Source: Burkholderiales bacterium (GTDB lineage: Bacteria; Pseudomonadota; Gammaproteobacteria; Burkholderiales; Burkholderiaceae_A). From it: 5,179 nucleotides of DNA. Position 1 is the first letter of the stretch. Each line of letters opens with the position of its first letter. The position numbers were made by a program, and so were the translations under genes. This document shows positions 1-5,179 of the stretch, in pieces. The stretch lies in NCBI GenBank assembly GCA_030834045.1, contig JAURFZ010000109.1, positions 1-5,179 of the forward strand. The letters are read 5' to 3'. Under the pieces are notes generated by a model. The model searched no databases and was not told where the DNA came from. It saw only the letters and a program-made list of their open reading frames with translations.

Positions 1-1497
1 GTCTTTGCGGTGAAGGGCGACACGCAAAGCCTGCGTCAAATCGAAGGCTGGAAGGGTTCAGACCCTTTGAGCTTTGCATCACCTTACCTACAGGATGACT
101 CTGACCAGCGCTTTCACTATGCAGTGAGCCGGGTTCTGCTGCTGCACAAGTGGAATCTTGATTCGCAGTTTCGACTTGAAACCGGCCTGACCGGCTCGGC
201 TTTTGAATTCAAGCGCGACGAACAGGCCTTGGCCCAGACCACTGCACAAACGCTAAGTGCCCGCCAGACTAAAGCCAACACCGCGGAGCGCAGTCTTTTG
301 CTTAGCTCAAAACTAAAGCGAGCATTTGACGAAGACGAGCAGACGTTCGGGCTCGAGCTTGAGCAGACCCTGCGCGAAGAAGAAGATAGGCGAGCGGTGA
401 ATGGCGCTCTCTACACCACCGGCCTGGGTAATGAACTGGCAACCGACCAGACCCGTTGGGCGGCCTATGGCCAGTGGGATTTCAACCCAAGCCCGCAATG
501 GGCTTTTCTGGCCGGCCTGCGCCAGGAGTCCATTCGTACCCAGCTTCAGACCCTGCCAAGTCTTCCAAGGCAGAGCCACGAGAGTCAACAGACTTCGCCT
601 TCATTAAGCCTTGTGCATCGACCCACCGAGGGCCCAGGCCTGCTTTATCGCGCAAGTCTAAGCCATGCCTACAAGCGTGCTCGCGCCCGGGACCTCTCCT
701 CGCTTCCAAGCTTATCGACCAGTTTTGATCTGAACACGGCCAATAGCCCTGACGCTGCAGACAGTGTGGGCAACCCCGATCTAAGGTCTGAGCAGTCTTG
801 GGGTCTTGACCTCAGCTTTGAAAAGACTCCCGTATCCAACAGCCTGCTGTCTGCAGGTGTTTTTTGGAAACAGATAAAGGACGTCCAGCGTCGTCAGACA
901 CAGCTTGAAACCGTATCGTGGTCGACGGTTCCTCGCTGGGTGAACAGACCGCGTAATTTAGGGGAGGCCGACCTGCTTGGCCTTGAACTCGAGGCCCGGG
1001 GGCCTGCAAGGCTTTGGGCCCAATGGCTGGGCTTAGGACCAGAGGTTCATACAAAGCCGGAGGGCAGAGCAGGCGGTCGTGGTGATTCAGGGCTTGAGCT
1101 CCGGGCCTCTTTGAGTCGTTATTGGTCTCGACTGGAAAGCCTTGATGGACCCGACAACCGCCTGCCTGGCCAGCCCGCCTGGGAACTCAAATTGGGCTTT
1201 GATGCGCGGCCGGCCAAATCAAAACTTCGCTATGGAGCAAGCCTGGGCTACACCAAGACTGCGCGCTATCAGACCGAGCCGTATGCGTGGATTGAGGCCG
1301 ACGATGACCTTTCTCTTGAAGCCTACGGCCTGTATTCATTCGACCGCAACCGGCGCCTTCGCCTCACGGTTCAAGACCTGGCGCGTTGGCCGTCGGAGTC
1401 TTCGAACCTAAGGGTATTTGATGAAGGCAGGTGGCTTGAATCAACACGCCGGCCCGGCGGGCTTCGGGCCTCTTTGCGATACGAGCTCGGTTTCTAA
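1..1497 (+). CDS. TonB-dependent outer-membrane receptor, C-terminal beta-barrel part (5' end outside window)
   Basis: The frame is open from the first base, so the GTG at 10 is an internal valine codon and not the start. The plug domain, TonB box and signal peptide lie upstream of the window. What remains, about 498 residues, is most of a 22-strand barrel: alternating polar/hydrophobic strands, many Tyr/Trp/Arg, and no cysteine seen. Family landmarks are GNPDLRSEQSW at 769-801 (the GNPDLKPE signature of these receptors), preceded by NTANSPDAAD; NRPRNLGEADLLGLELE near 939-990 (the usual N-x-G-x-A-x-x-x-GLE strand); and PGQPAWELKLGFD near 1165-1203. The protein ends in Phe after an arginine-rich last strand (LRYELGF), as expected for a BAM-recognised outer-membrane protein. 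Such receptors import siderophores, haem, cobalamin or other scarce ligands using TonB-ExbBD energy. The ligand cannot be told from the barrel alone. The stop TAA (1495-1497) overlaps the stop of the convergent RidA gene. Family is certain; substrate is unknown. Confidence 0.93.
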   Translation, partial: VFAVKGDTQSLRQIEGWKGSDPLSFASPYLQDDSDQRFHYAVSRVLLLHKWNLDSQFRLETGLTGSAFEFKRDEQALAQTTAQTLSARQTKANTAERSLLLSSKLKRAFDEDEQTFGLELEQTLREEEDRRAVNGALYTTGLGNELATDQTRWAAYGQWDFNPSPQWAFLAGLRQESIRTQLQTLPSLPRQSHESQQTSPSLSLVHRPTEGPGLLYRASLSHAYKRARARDLSSLPSLSTSFDLNTANSPDAADSVGNPDLRSEQSWGLDLSFEKTPVSNSLLSAGVFWKQIKDVQRRQTQLETVSWSTVPRWVNRPRNLGEADLLGLELEARGPARLWAQWLGLGPEVHTKPEGRAGGRGDSGLELRASLSRYWSRLESLDGPDNRLPGQPAWELKLGFDARPAKSKLRYGASLGYTKTARYQTEPYAWIEADDDLSLEAYGLYSFDRNRRLRLTVQDLARWPSESSNLRVFDEGRWLESTRRPGGLRASLRYELGF

Positions 1498-1838
1498 CGA
1501 GCCGCTGTCACCACAATCTCAACCTTCCACTCCGGCTTAGCAAGTTTTGCCTGCACCGTAGCGCGACAAGGCGCTTGACCGGCCACCACCCAGGCATCCC
1601 AGGCCTTGTTCATGGCGTCGAAGTCCGCGAGATCGGCAAGAAAGATCTGCGCCATCAAAATGCGTGACTTGTGCGAGCCGGACAGGCCTAAGAGCCGGTC
1701 GATTGACTGCAAAACCTGCTGGGTCTGGCCAAACGCATCTTGAGAGGCATCGCCTGCCACCTGACCCGCTAGAAAGACCATACCTCCGTGCGCAGAGGCC
1801 TCTGAGAGTCGCGCACCCACTTCAAAACGCTCAACCAT
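1494..1838 (-). CDS. RidA family protein, YoaB-like (probable enamine/imine deaminase)
   Basis: This 114-residue protein has full family length and belongs to the RidA/YjgF/UK114 (RutC-like) superfamily of small trimeric cytosolic proteins. RidA itself hydrolyses reactive 2-aminoacrylate-type enamines and imines made by PLP enzymes. Visible motifs: GMVFLAGQVAGD (19-30), the central IFLADLADFDAMNKAWDAW stretch (65-83), APCRATVQA (89-97) and KVEIVVTA (105-112). Arg92 sits where RidA has its substrate-carboxylate-binding arginine, and Glu107 where RidA has its conserved C-terminal glutamate, so an active deaminase is plausible. From memory, the central segment and the VQA..KVEI region match E. 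coli YoaB closely, more than archetypal RidA. The ATG (1836-1838) has a good Shine-Dalgarno, GAAAGGTG, four bases upstream. The gene lies 81 bp downstream of the hydrolase gene on the same strand and converges on the receptor gene with overlapping stops. The physiological substrate is not evident. Confidence 0.93.
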   Translation of the reverse strand: MVERFEVGARLSEASAHGGMVFLAGQVAGDASQDAFGQTQQVLQSIDRLLGLSGSHKSRILMAQIFLADLADFDAMNKAWDAWVVAGQAPCRATVQAKLAKPEWKVEIVVTAAR

Positions 1839-1842
1839 GGAA

Positions 1843-1850
1843 CACCTTTC
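1843..1850 (-). promoter_or_regulatory. Ribosome binding site of the RidA-family gene
   Basis: Read on the minus strand this is GAAAGGTG, followed by TTCC and the ATG. It is a strong match to the 16S 3' end and fixes the start at 1838. The strong, separate RBS means the gene does not rely on translational coupling to the hydrolase gene upstream. Confidence 0.7.
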
Positions 1851-1865
1851 AATTTGAATATTGCG

Positions 1866-1891
1866 AGCTCATTATCATTCCAAAATGATCA
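1866..1891 (-). promoter_or_regulatory. Possible Fur-like half site / -10 element and dyad in front of the RidA-family gene
   Basis: On the minus strand the gap contains AATGATAATGA, which matches nine consecutive central positions (AATGATAAT) of the 19-bp Fur consensus; the right half of the box is poor. GATAAT inside it also resembles a sigma70 -10 hexamer, but I find no good -35 at 16-18 bp. Overlapping it is a perfect dyad, ATCATT (1874-1879), four bases, AATGAT (1884-1889). Either reading would place a regulator site just upstream of the RBS. An iron link is tempting next to a TonB receptor, but that gene converges on this one and would not be driven from here. A weak call. Confidence 0.25.
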
Positions 1892-1919
1892 ATCGCATGC
1901 TTAAAACGGCAGTCCTTGG

Positions 1920-3023
1920 CTAAGTGCCTTTTGCTGCCCGCCAATCAATAAGGTCCAAGGTTGTCTTTCCCCAAAGCCTCTGCCACAGCCAGGCCAGGCC
2001 GTCCTCGAGGGGTGGCCGCGCAACCGGTGCGCGCTCTACCGGGCCTATCAGTGCGCCGCTCGCATCAAGCCTTCCAATTTCAAAACGAAAGACATAGGCG
2101 GGCTCTTGGCCCATGCGTAGGTCGGTCATCACAACGGAATTTTCAATGCGCTCCAGTTGAAAAAAACCGTCGCTAAAACGTGCAAGCCCCTCCACCGAGG
2201 GATGGTCCTTTAACGCCAGGTAAAGCTGCGAATCGCGGGGCACAGCCCGCCATTTAATAGCCTCGGGCTCATCAGCAAGCAAGGAATACCAGCCCTCGTA
2301 GTAGTGACTGTCCGACACCGCCACCAGTCGCCAGAGCAGGGTATTGAAAGGGGCTGGCGTTACGAGTAGTGCAGCCTGCGACTCGGGCAGATTGGCTTGA
2401 ACCGTTTTCTCAACCCAGTGCTGAGCCGCCACTGACCAGACCAAGTAAAGGCTGCTAACAAACAGGCTTAGCTGCAAGGTCTTCAGGCCCCAGTGGCCCT
2501 TGGCAACCAGCGCAGCCGCAAGGCCCAGCAGAAGTGGCAGGGTGTAGAACGGGTCAATTATAAAAACGCTCGCAAGCCCGACCGCTTCTTTGTAAAAAGG
2601 AAGCCAGAGCTGCGTGCCATAGACCGTCATGCCGTCCAGCAGGGCATGGGTGACAAGAATGAGTGCGGTGGCAAGTGTCCAGCGTCCATAGGGGCTGGTG
2701 TTATCTGCAGAATGCGCGCCAGACGTCTCGGAAGTGCCTGCAGGCTTTGGCGAGGACGGGTTCGCTAAAAGGCTTCGAAGTCCCGGCCTCGCCACCATCA
2801 GTGCAAGCAAGGGTGCAGCAAGCAGCTGGTAAAAAAGCGCATGGCTTTCGGCGCGGTGTTCGGTCATGTTGCGAATGGGGTCGCCAAAGTCAAAGACCAC
2901 ATCCAGGTCGGGAAGGGTGCCCATCGCGGCACCCCACAAGGCCGCCTTCCAGGCGGCAGTGCGGCGACCCATCACCGCCACACCCACGGCGGCCCCAAGG
3001 CTTGCTTGTGTTAAGGAATCCAT
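1920..3023 (-). CDS. YdjM/DUF457-type membrane-bound metal-dependent hydrolase
   Basis: This 367-residue inner-membrane protein has the N-terminal signature of the YdjM/DUF457 family (Pfam YdjM, annotated 'membrane-bound metal-dependent hydrolase'). It opens with MDSLTQASLGAAVG, followed by GTLPDLDVV with Asp39 and Asp41, then HRAESHAL with His56 and His61, and HALLDGMTVYG with His126 and Asp130. These acidic and histidine residues are the likely metal ligands. Asp157 in FIIDPFYTLPLLLG is also typical. Hydrophobic segments lie roughly at 8-36, 62-78, 116-135, 149-174 and 182-200. A polar Ser/Pro/Thr-rich loop covers about 86-113, and a soluble tail of about 165 residues (201-367) follows the last membrane segment. 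E. coli YdjM is about 200 residues, so this is the longer form with an extra domain. The true substrate of the family is unknown. The ATG at 3021-3023 fits the family N-terminus, though the RBS is weak (GAG or GCGGG). It is divergent from the DUF3750 gene. Confidence 0.9.
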   Translation of the reverse strand: MDSLTQASLGAAVGVAVMGRRTAAWKAALWGAAMGTLPDLDVVFDFGDPIRNMTEHRAESHALFYQLLAAPLLALMVARPGLRSLLANPSSPKPAGTSETSGAHSADNTSPYGRWTLATALILVTHALLDGMTVYGTQLWLPFYKEAVGLASVFIIDPFYTLPLLLGLAAALVAKGHWGLKTLQLSLFVSSLYLVWSVAAQHWVEKTVQANLPESQAALLVTPAPFNTLLWRLVAVSDSHYYEGWYSLLADEPEAIKWRAVPRDSQLYLALKDHPSVEGLARFSDGFFQLERIENSVVMTDLRMGQEPAYVFRFEIGRLDASGALIGPVERAPVARPPLEDGLAWLWQRLWGKTTLDLIDWRAAKGT

Positions 3024-3150
3024 GCCCGCACTCTAACGTGTCGCTCGGGTCATCAGCCTTTTGTCTTTTGGCTTTATTGGGCCCTTTCAGGCTCTTTGGG
3101 GTCTCTTCCCAACCCAGCCTTTGCCATAAGTCTCTACACTTCAGAGGTTT
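3024..3150. promoter_or_regulatory. Divergent intergenic region (hydrolase gene and DUF3750 gene)
   Basis: This 127-bp gap must hold the promoters for both divergent genes, by inference from gene orientation. It is strikingly pyrimidine-rich on the plus strand, with repeated CTTT-type words between about 3058 and 3107. It contains a small inverted repeat, TTGGG (3096-3100) and CCCAA (3108-3112) around a 7-nt loop, and the palindrome GGGCCC near 3080-3085. I could not find a convincing -35/-10 pair with 16-18 bp spacing in either direction, and no LexA-type CTGT-N8-ACAG box. For the DUF3750 gene an AGAGG at 3143-3147 sits only three bases before the ATG. Confidence 0.4.
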
Positions 3151-3960
3151 ATGACGCTTTCCTTTGGCTTTCAATCTCTTCGCTTTTTTTCTTCGGCCCT
3201 TCCTTGGGTTTTTGCATTGGGCATCGTGCTTGCATCAAGCCTGGCCGCCAGCGAGCCCATCAACCAGCCCATAACTGGGTCCGCAGAGGGCGCGACCGTT
3301 CGCTACACCGACTGGCGTACGGCGCCGCGTCATTCCGCTGAACTCTTGCCCGACCCGGCCATGCATCGCGACGAGGCCCTGGTCTACGTTCTTGCAGCAC
3401 GGGCCTTTCGATGGCGTGGGCATTTCGCTGTGCACCCTTGGGTCGTCTTTAAGCGGGCAGGCGAGGAGAGCTATACCCGCTACGAAGTGATCGGCTGGGG
3501 CGGTGGTAATCGGGTTCGAAAAAACCGTTCGGTGCCCGATGGCCTGTGGTTTGGAGCACCTCCTGAGATTCTGGTCTCGCACAAAGGACCAAGGGCGCAT
3601 GAACTTATCCCGCGCATCGAGGCGGCGATTCAAACGTATCCCTACGCGCAAAGCTATCGAACCTATCCGGGACCAAACAGCAACACCTTTGTTGCGCATA
3701 TTGGTCGGTCGGTGCCCGCGCTTGGTCTGGACCTACCTCCCACAGCCATTGGAAAAGACTTTCGAGACCTTGCGGACCCCATTGGCTTGCCGCCTTCGGG
3801 GCAGGGTCTGCAGCTGAGCGTCTGGGGTTTATTTGGAATGATTCTTAGCCCTGTTGAGGGCATTGAGCTCAATCTTCTTGGGCTTAACCTGGGCCTTGAC
3901 CTAAGCCCCCTGGGGCTTCGACTTCCGCTGCTAGGGGTCGTCTCGGCCGAAACACTTTAG
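3151..3960 (+). CDS. DUF3750 family protein, probably exported or membrane-anchored
   Basis: A protein of 269 residues. Residues 1-33 look like a signal peptide or anchor: a basic/aromatic start, a hydrophobic core PWVFALGIVLASSLAAS, and a plausible cleavage after the AAS region. The rest matches the DUF3750 pattern throughout: TDWRTAPRHSAELLPDP (53-69), VYVLAARAFRWRGHFAVHPWVVFK (78-101), YTRYEVIGWGGG (108-119), PDGLWFG (129-135), LIPRIEAAI..YPYA..YRTYPGPNSNTFVAHIGRSVPALGLDLPPTAIGKDF (152-204), the SGQGLQLSVWGLFG stretch (216-229) and EGIELNLLGLNLGLD (236-250). Function is unknown. The order of an N-terminal His (His91/His95) and a later NSNTFV motif (176-181) recalls permuted papain-like folds, with Ser177 in place of Cys; this is my inference. 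The tail is Leu/Gly-rich (NLLGLNLGLDLSPLGLRL). The ATG is favoured because it gives the full signal sequence; its SD (AGAGG) is close. The last 77 nt overlap the convergent DUF3025 gene. Confidence 0.9.
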   Translation: MTLSFGFQSLRFFSSALPWVFALGIVLASSLAASEPINQPITGSAEGATVRYTDWRTAPRHSAELLPDPAMHRDEALVYVLAARAFRWRGHFAVHPWVVFKRAGEESYTRYEVIGWGGGNRVRKNRSVPDGLWFGAPPEILVSHKGPRAHELIPRIEAAIQTYPYAQSYRTYPGPNSNTFVAHIGRSVPALGLDLPPTAIGKDFRDLADPIGLPPSGQGLQLSVWGLFGMILSPVEGIELNLLGLNLGLDLSPLGLRLPLLGVVSAETL

Positions 3961-4759
3961 GGTCGAAATAGAAGTCGCGGCGTGTGTTTTCAGGGCACCA
4001 GCCGGCAAGACCCATGACGGGCAGGGCAAGCAATTGGCTGCTGCGAAGGTCTGGACCAATCTGCGCGCAGAGCATCTCATCAAGATCCTGCCAAGACGCA
4101 ACAGGCTTGTGCACATAAAGCAAAAGGCAATGAGCTGTAATGGCCTTAAAAGGTGCGTCCAGCTTTTCTAAAAGGGCATGACCAAAAACAAAGGGCTGCC
4201 ATTGGTTATGCCAATGGGCGCGGAACTGCCAAAACAAGGCCTGCCAGTCGTGGCCTTCTAAAAGCGCTTTTAGCTCGGGGCCCTCAGTACGGCAGGCAAT
4301 GACCATAAGGTTTTCATCAAGCAGGGTCAGGGCATCACGCAGCGCGCCGCGTCCGCCGCGTCCGCCGCGTGTGCTTGCGCCCTTGGCCCTCGTGAGTTGT
4401 TTCGTGGGGTTGGTGTCACAGGTTTGTCCGCCCAGGCCGCTTCCGAGCACGGCGTCCCCATGCAGAAAATTTAAGCGCCGCTTTGACTGGGATGCTGACA
4501 ACCAGACAAGCGCATTGAGCCTGTCATGGCGCAGGTCTCGTGTTGGAACCGTGCCGGTCTGCGCAATAAAAGCCTCATAGCCCATGGCCCGGTCCTGGGC
4601 TGAAAGCTTATCTTGCGTCACGAACTGAAGACCATGGCCTCGGGACGAGGTCAGGCCGTGCGCCTCGGCAAACCCGTTCGCTTTTTCTAGGAAAGATTCA
4701 AAGGGTTCATCCAATAACCCCAGAAGCTCAGACCTAAAGCCAGACCACCACGGCTGCAC
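3884..4759 (-). CDS. DUF3025 family protein
   Basis: A protein of 291 residues without signal peptide or membrane helix, so probably cytosolic. It matches the DUF3025 family of proteobacteria by its ordered motifs: YEAFIAQTGTVPTRDLRHDRLNALVWL (61-87), RRLNFLHGDAV (94-104), RDALTLLDEN (141-150), WQALFWQFR (172-180), FGHALLEKLDAPFKAITAH (192-210), LPVMGLAGW (246-254) and DFYFDPKVFRPRR (262-274). The function of this family is unknown. Conserved His78, Asp79, His194, His210 and Asp148 would suit an enzyme or metal site, but that is speculation. The start is GTG, read from TAGTG, where the mltA stop and this start share one base; an AGGG six bases upstream serves as RBS, inside the mltA coding end. 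Residues 105-138 are a variable, low-complexity insert ending in an RGG tract made by a 9-bp DNA repeat. Residues 275-291 form a Gly/Pro/Glu tail beyond the conserved core, antisense to the DUF3750 gene. Confidence 0.9.
   Translation of the reverse strand: MQPWWSGFRSELLGLLDEPFESFLEKANGFAEAHGLTSSRGHGLQFVTQDKLSAQDRAMGYEAFIAQTGTVPTRDLRHDRLNALVWLSASQSKRRLNFLHGDAVLGSGLGGQTCDTNPTKQLTRAKGASTRGGRGGRGALRDALTLLDENLMVIACRTEGPELKALLEGHDWQALFWQFRAHWHNQWQPFVFGHALLEKLDAPFKAITAHCLLLYVHKPVASWQDLDEMLCAQIGPDLRSSQLLALPVMGLAGWCPENTRRDFYFDPKVFRPRRPLAAEVEAPGGLGQGPG
4346..4372. repeat. 9-bp tandem repeat, three copies, inside the DUF3025 gene
   Basis: Two exact copies of GCCGCGTCC (4346-4354, 4355-4363) are followed by a third with seven matching bases, GCCGCGT (4364-4370). 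On the coding minus strand each unit is three codons, giving RGGRGGRG at residues 131-138, so gain or loss of a unit keeps the frame. It lies in the poorly conserved insert just before RDALTLLDEN. Confidence 0.85.
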
Positions 4760-4769
4760 TAGTAGCCCT
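4759..4769 (-). promoter_or_regulatory. Coupled stop/start (TAGTG) and internal RBS at the mltA-DUF3025 junction
   Basis: On the minus strand the mltA stop TAG (4761-4759) shares its G with the GTG start of the DUF3025 gene (4759-4757). AGGG at 4769-4766 is six bases before the GTG, a normal spacing. This arrangement predicts translational coupling or re-initiation by ribosomes finishing mltA. Confidence 0.75.
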
Positions 4770-5179
4770 GAAGACCTTTGGGAATAAGAACCACCATCTC
4801 GCCGTCGTACTTCATACGCCCGGCCCGTTGACCTGCCTCTGGGCCCGAGCCGAAAAAGAAGTCCCCTCGGTGGGGCCCTTGAATGGCCGAACCCGTGTCC
4901 TGCGCGAAAACCAGCCTTGTAATAGCCTCTGGCCTTTGTCCGGACTCCCCAGGCAGACGAGTAGTCAGCACAAGGGGTAGACCCAGGGCAACATAGCGTG
5001 GGTCGACAGCAACCGATCGCTTGGCGGTTAAAGGAACGCCGAGCGACCCAAGGGGCCCTTCAGTAGGGTCGTTGGTGGGAGGGAGTTCTCGAAAGAAGAC
5101 CATGCTTGGGTTCTGATGCAAAAGTTCGTTCTGGCGTTGCGGGTTACGGGCAAGCCAGGCCTGAATACCCTGCATGCTT
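4759..5179 (-). CDS. mltA: Membrane-bound lytic murein transglycosylase A (MltA), C-terminal part (5' end outside window)
   Basis: The last 140 or so residues of MltA; the reading frame runs past the right edge. The ATG at 5173-5175 is internal, since it lies in the family motif SMQ.I..WL..NP, which follows the upstream domain. MltA is normally an outer-membrane lipoprotein that cleaves the MurNAc-GlcNAc bond of peptidoglycan with formation of 1,6-anhydro-MurNAc. Numbering from that Met, visible motifs are NPSMVFFREL (22-31), GPLGSLGVPLTAKRSVAVDPRYVALGLPLVL (40-70) and the 3D-domain LVFAQDTGSAIQGPHRGDFFFGSGPEAGQRAGRM (88-121). Asp93 (nt 4897-4899) in AQDTGSAI aligns with the catalytic aspartate described for E. 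coli MltA (Asp308, from memory). The C-terminus is short and intact, ending GLQGY. The stop overlaps the DUF3025 start, so the two genes share a transcript. The N-terminal lipobox and MltA domain cannot be checked here. Confidence 0.93.
   Translation of the reverse strand, partial: SMQGIQAWLARNPQRQNELLHQNPSMVFFRELPPTNDPTEGPLGSLGVPLTAKRSVAVDPRYVALGLPLVLTTRLPGESGQRPEAITRLVFAQDTGSAIQGPHRGDFFFGSGPEAGQRAGRMKYDGEMVVLIPKGLQGY

Noticed and set aside
1451..1475. Inverted repeat GGCCCG...CGGGCC followed by TCTTT near the end of the receptor gene, a possible terminator
   Set aside because: It lies before the stop codon inside conserved barrel coding sequence, has an 8-nt loop and only a short interrupted T run. 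It is better explained by GC-rich codons.
3096..3112. TTGGG-N7-CCCAA hairpin as a riboswitch or attenuator before the DUF3750 gene
   Set aside because: A five-base-pair stem with no second structure, leader peptide or T tract; too weak to call an RNA element.
3024..3150. LexA (SOS) box upstream of the hydrolase gene, looked for because E. coli ydjM is LexA-regulated
   Set aside because: No CTGT-N8-ACAG or close variant is visible in the divergent region.
2663..3154. 163-codon open frame on the plus strand opposite the hydrolase gene
   Set aside because: It is rich in Arg/Pro/Ser with no family pattern, and runs antisense to a clearly conserved protein. It is a shadow of high-GC coding sequence.
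3184..3190. Run of seven T in the DUF3750 signal peptide as a phase-variation tract
   Set aside because: Seven bases is short for efficient slippage, the frame is intact, and the codons are ordinary Phe codons of a signal peptide region.
3096..3341. 81-codon open frame on the plus strand overlapping the start of the DUF3750 gene in another frame
   Set aside because: No recognisable family or RBS; it covers the DUF3750 signal peptide and the conserved N-terminal part in the wrong frame.

Overview
The window looks like an ordinary, compact piece of chromosome from a Gram-negative proteobacterium. Every gene product is tied to the envelope of a diderm cell or is a proteobacterial housekeeping family: an outer-membrane TonB-dependent receptor, a MltA-type lytic transglycosylase, a DUF3025 protein, a DUF3750 protein, a YdjM-type membrane hydrolase and a YoaB-like RidA protein. 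Moderately high GC (judged by eye) and the combination of MltA, DUF3025 and DUF3750 make a betaproteobacterium (Burkholderiales-like) the best guess. This is inference from family distribution, not a phylogenetic placement.

Layout, left to right. (1) 1-1497 (+): the C-terminal beta-barrel of a TonB-dependent receptor, cut by the left edge. (2) 1494-1838 (-): a RidA/YoaB-family enamine/imine deaminase homologue whose stop codon overlaps the receptor's stop. (3) 1839-1919: a short AT-rich gap with a Fur-like half site and a perfect 6-4-6 dyad. (4) 1920-3023 (-): a YdjM/DUF457-type membrane-bound metal-dependent hydrolase, in tandem with the RidA gene. (5) 3024-3150: a divergent intergenic region. 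(6) 3151-3960 (+): an exported DUF3750 protein. (7) 3884-4759 (-): a DUF3025 protein that overlaps the end of the DUF3750 gene by 77 nt. (8) 4759-5179 (-): the C-terminal part of MltA, cut by the right edge and joined to the DUF3025 gene by a TAGTG stop/start overlap.

Functionally, mltA and the DUF3025 gene form one translationally coupled operon on the minus strand, which suggests an envelope-related role for DUF3025. The hydrolase and RidA genes may form a second minus-strand unit, although the gap between them could hold a separate promoter. Both convergent junctions have no spacer, and I see no good intrinsic terminator at either. There are no RNA genes, insertion sequences, CRISPR arrays or phage genes. 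I do not see an obvious new multi-gene system. The points most worth a second look are the permuted-papain-like motif layout in DUF3750, the long antisense overlap of two genes of unknown function, the mltA-DUF3025 coupling, and a 9-bp tandem repeat encoding an RGG tract.
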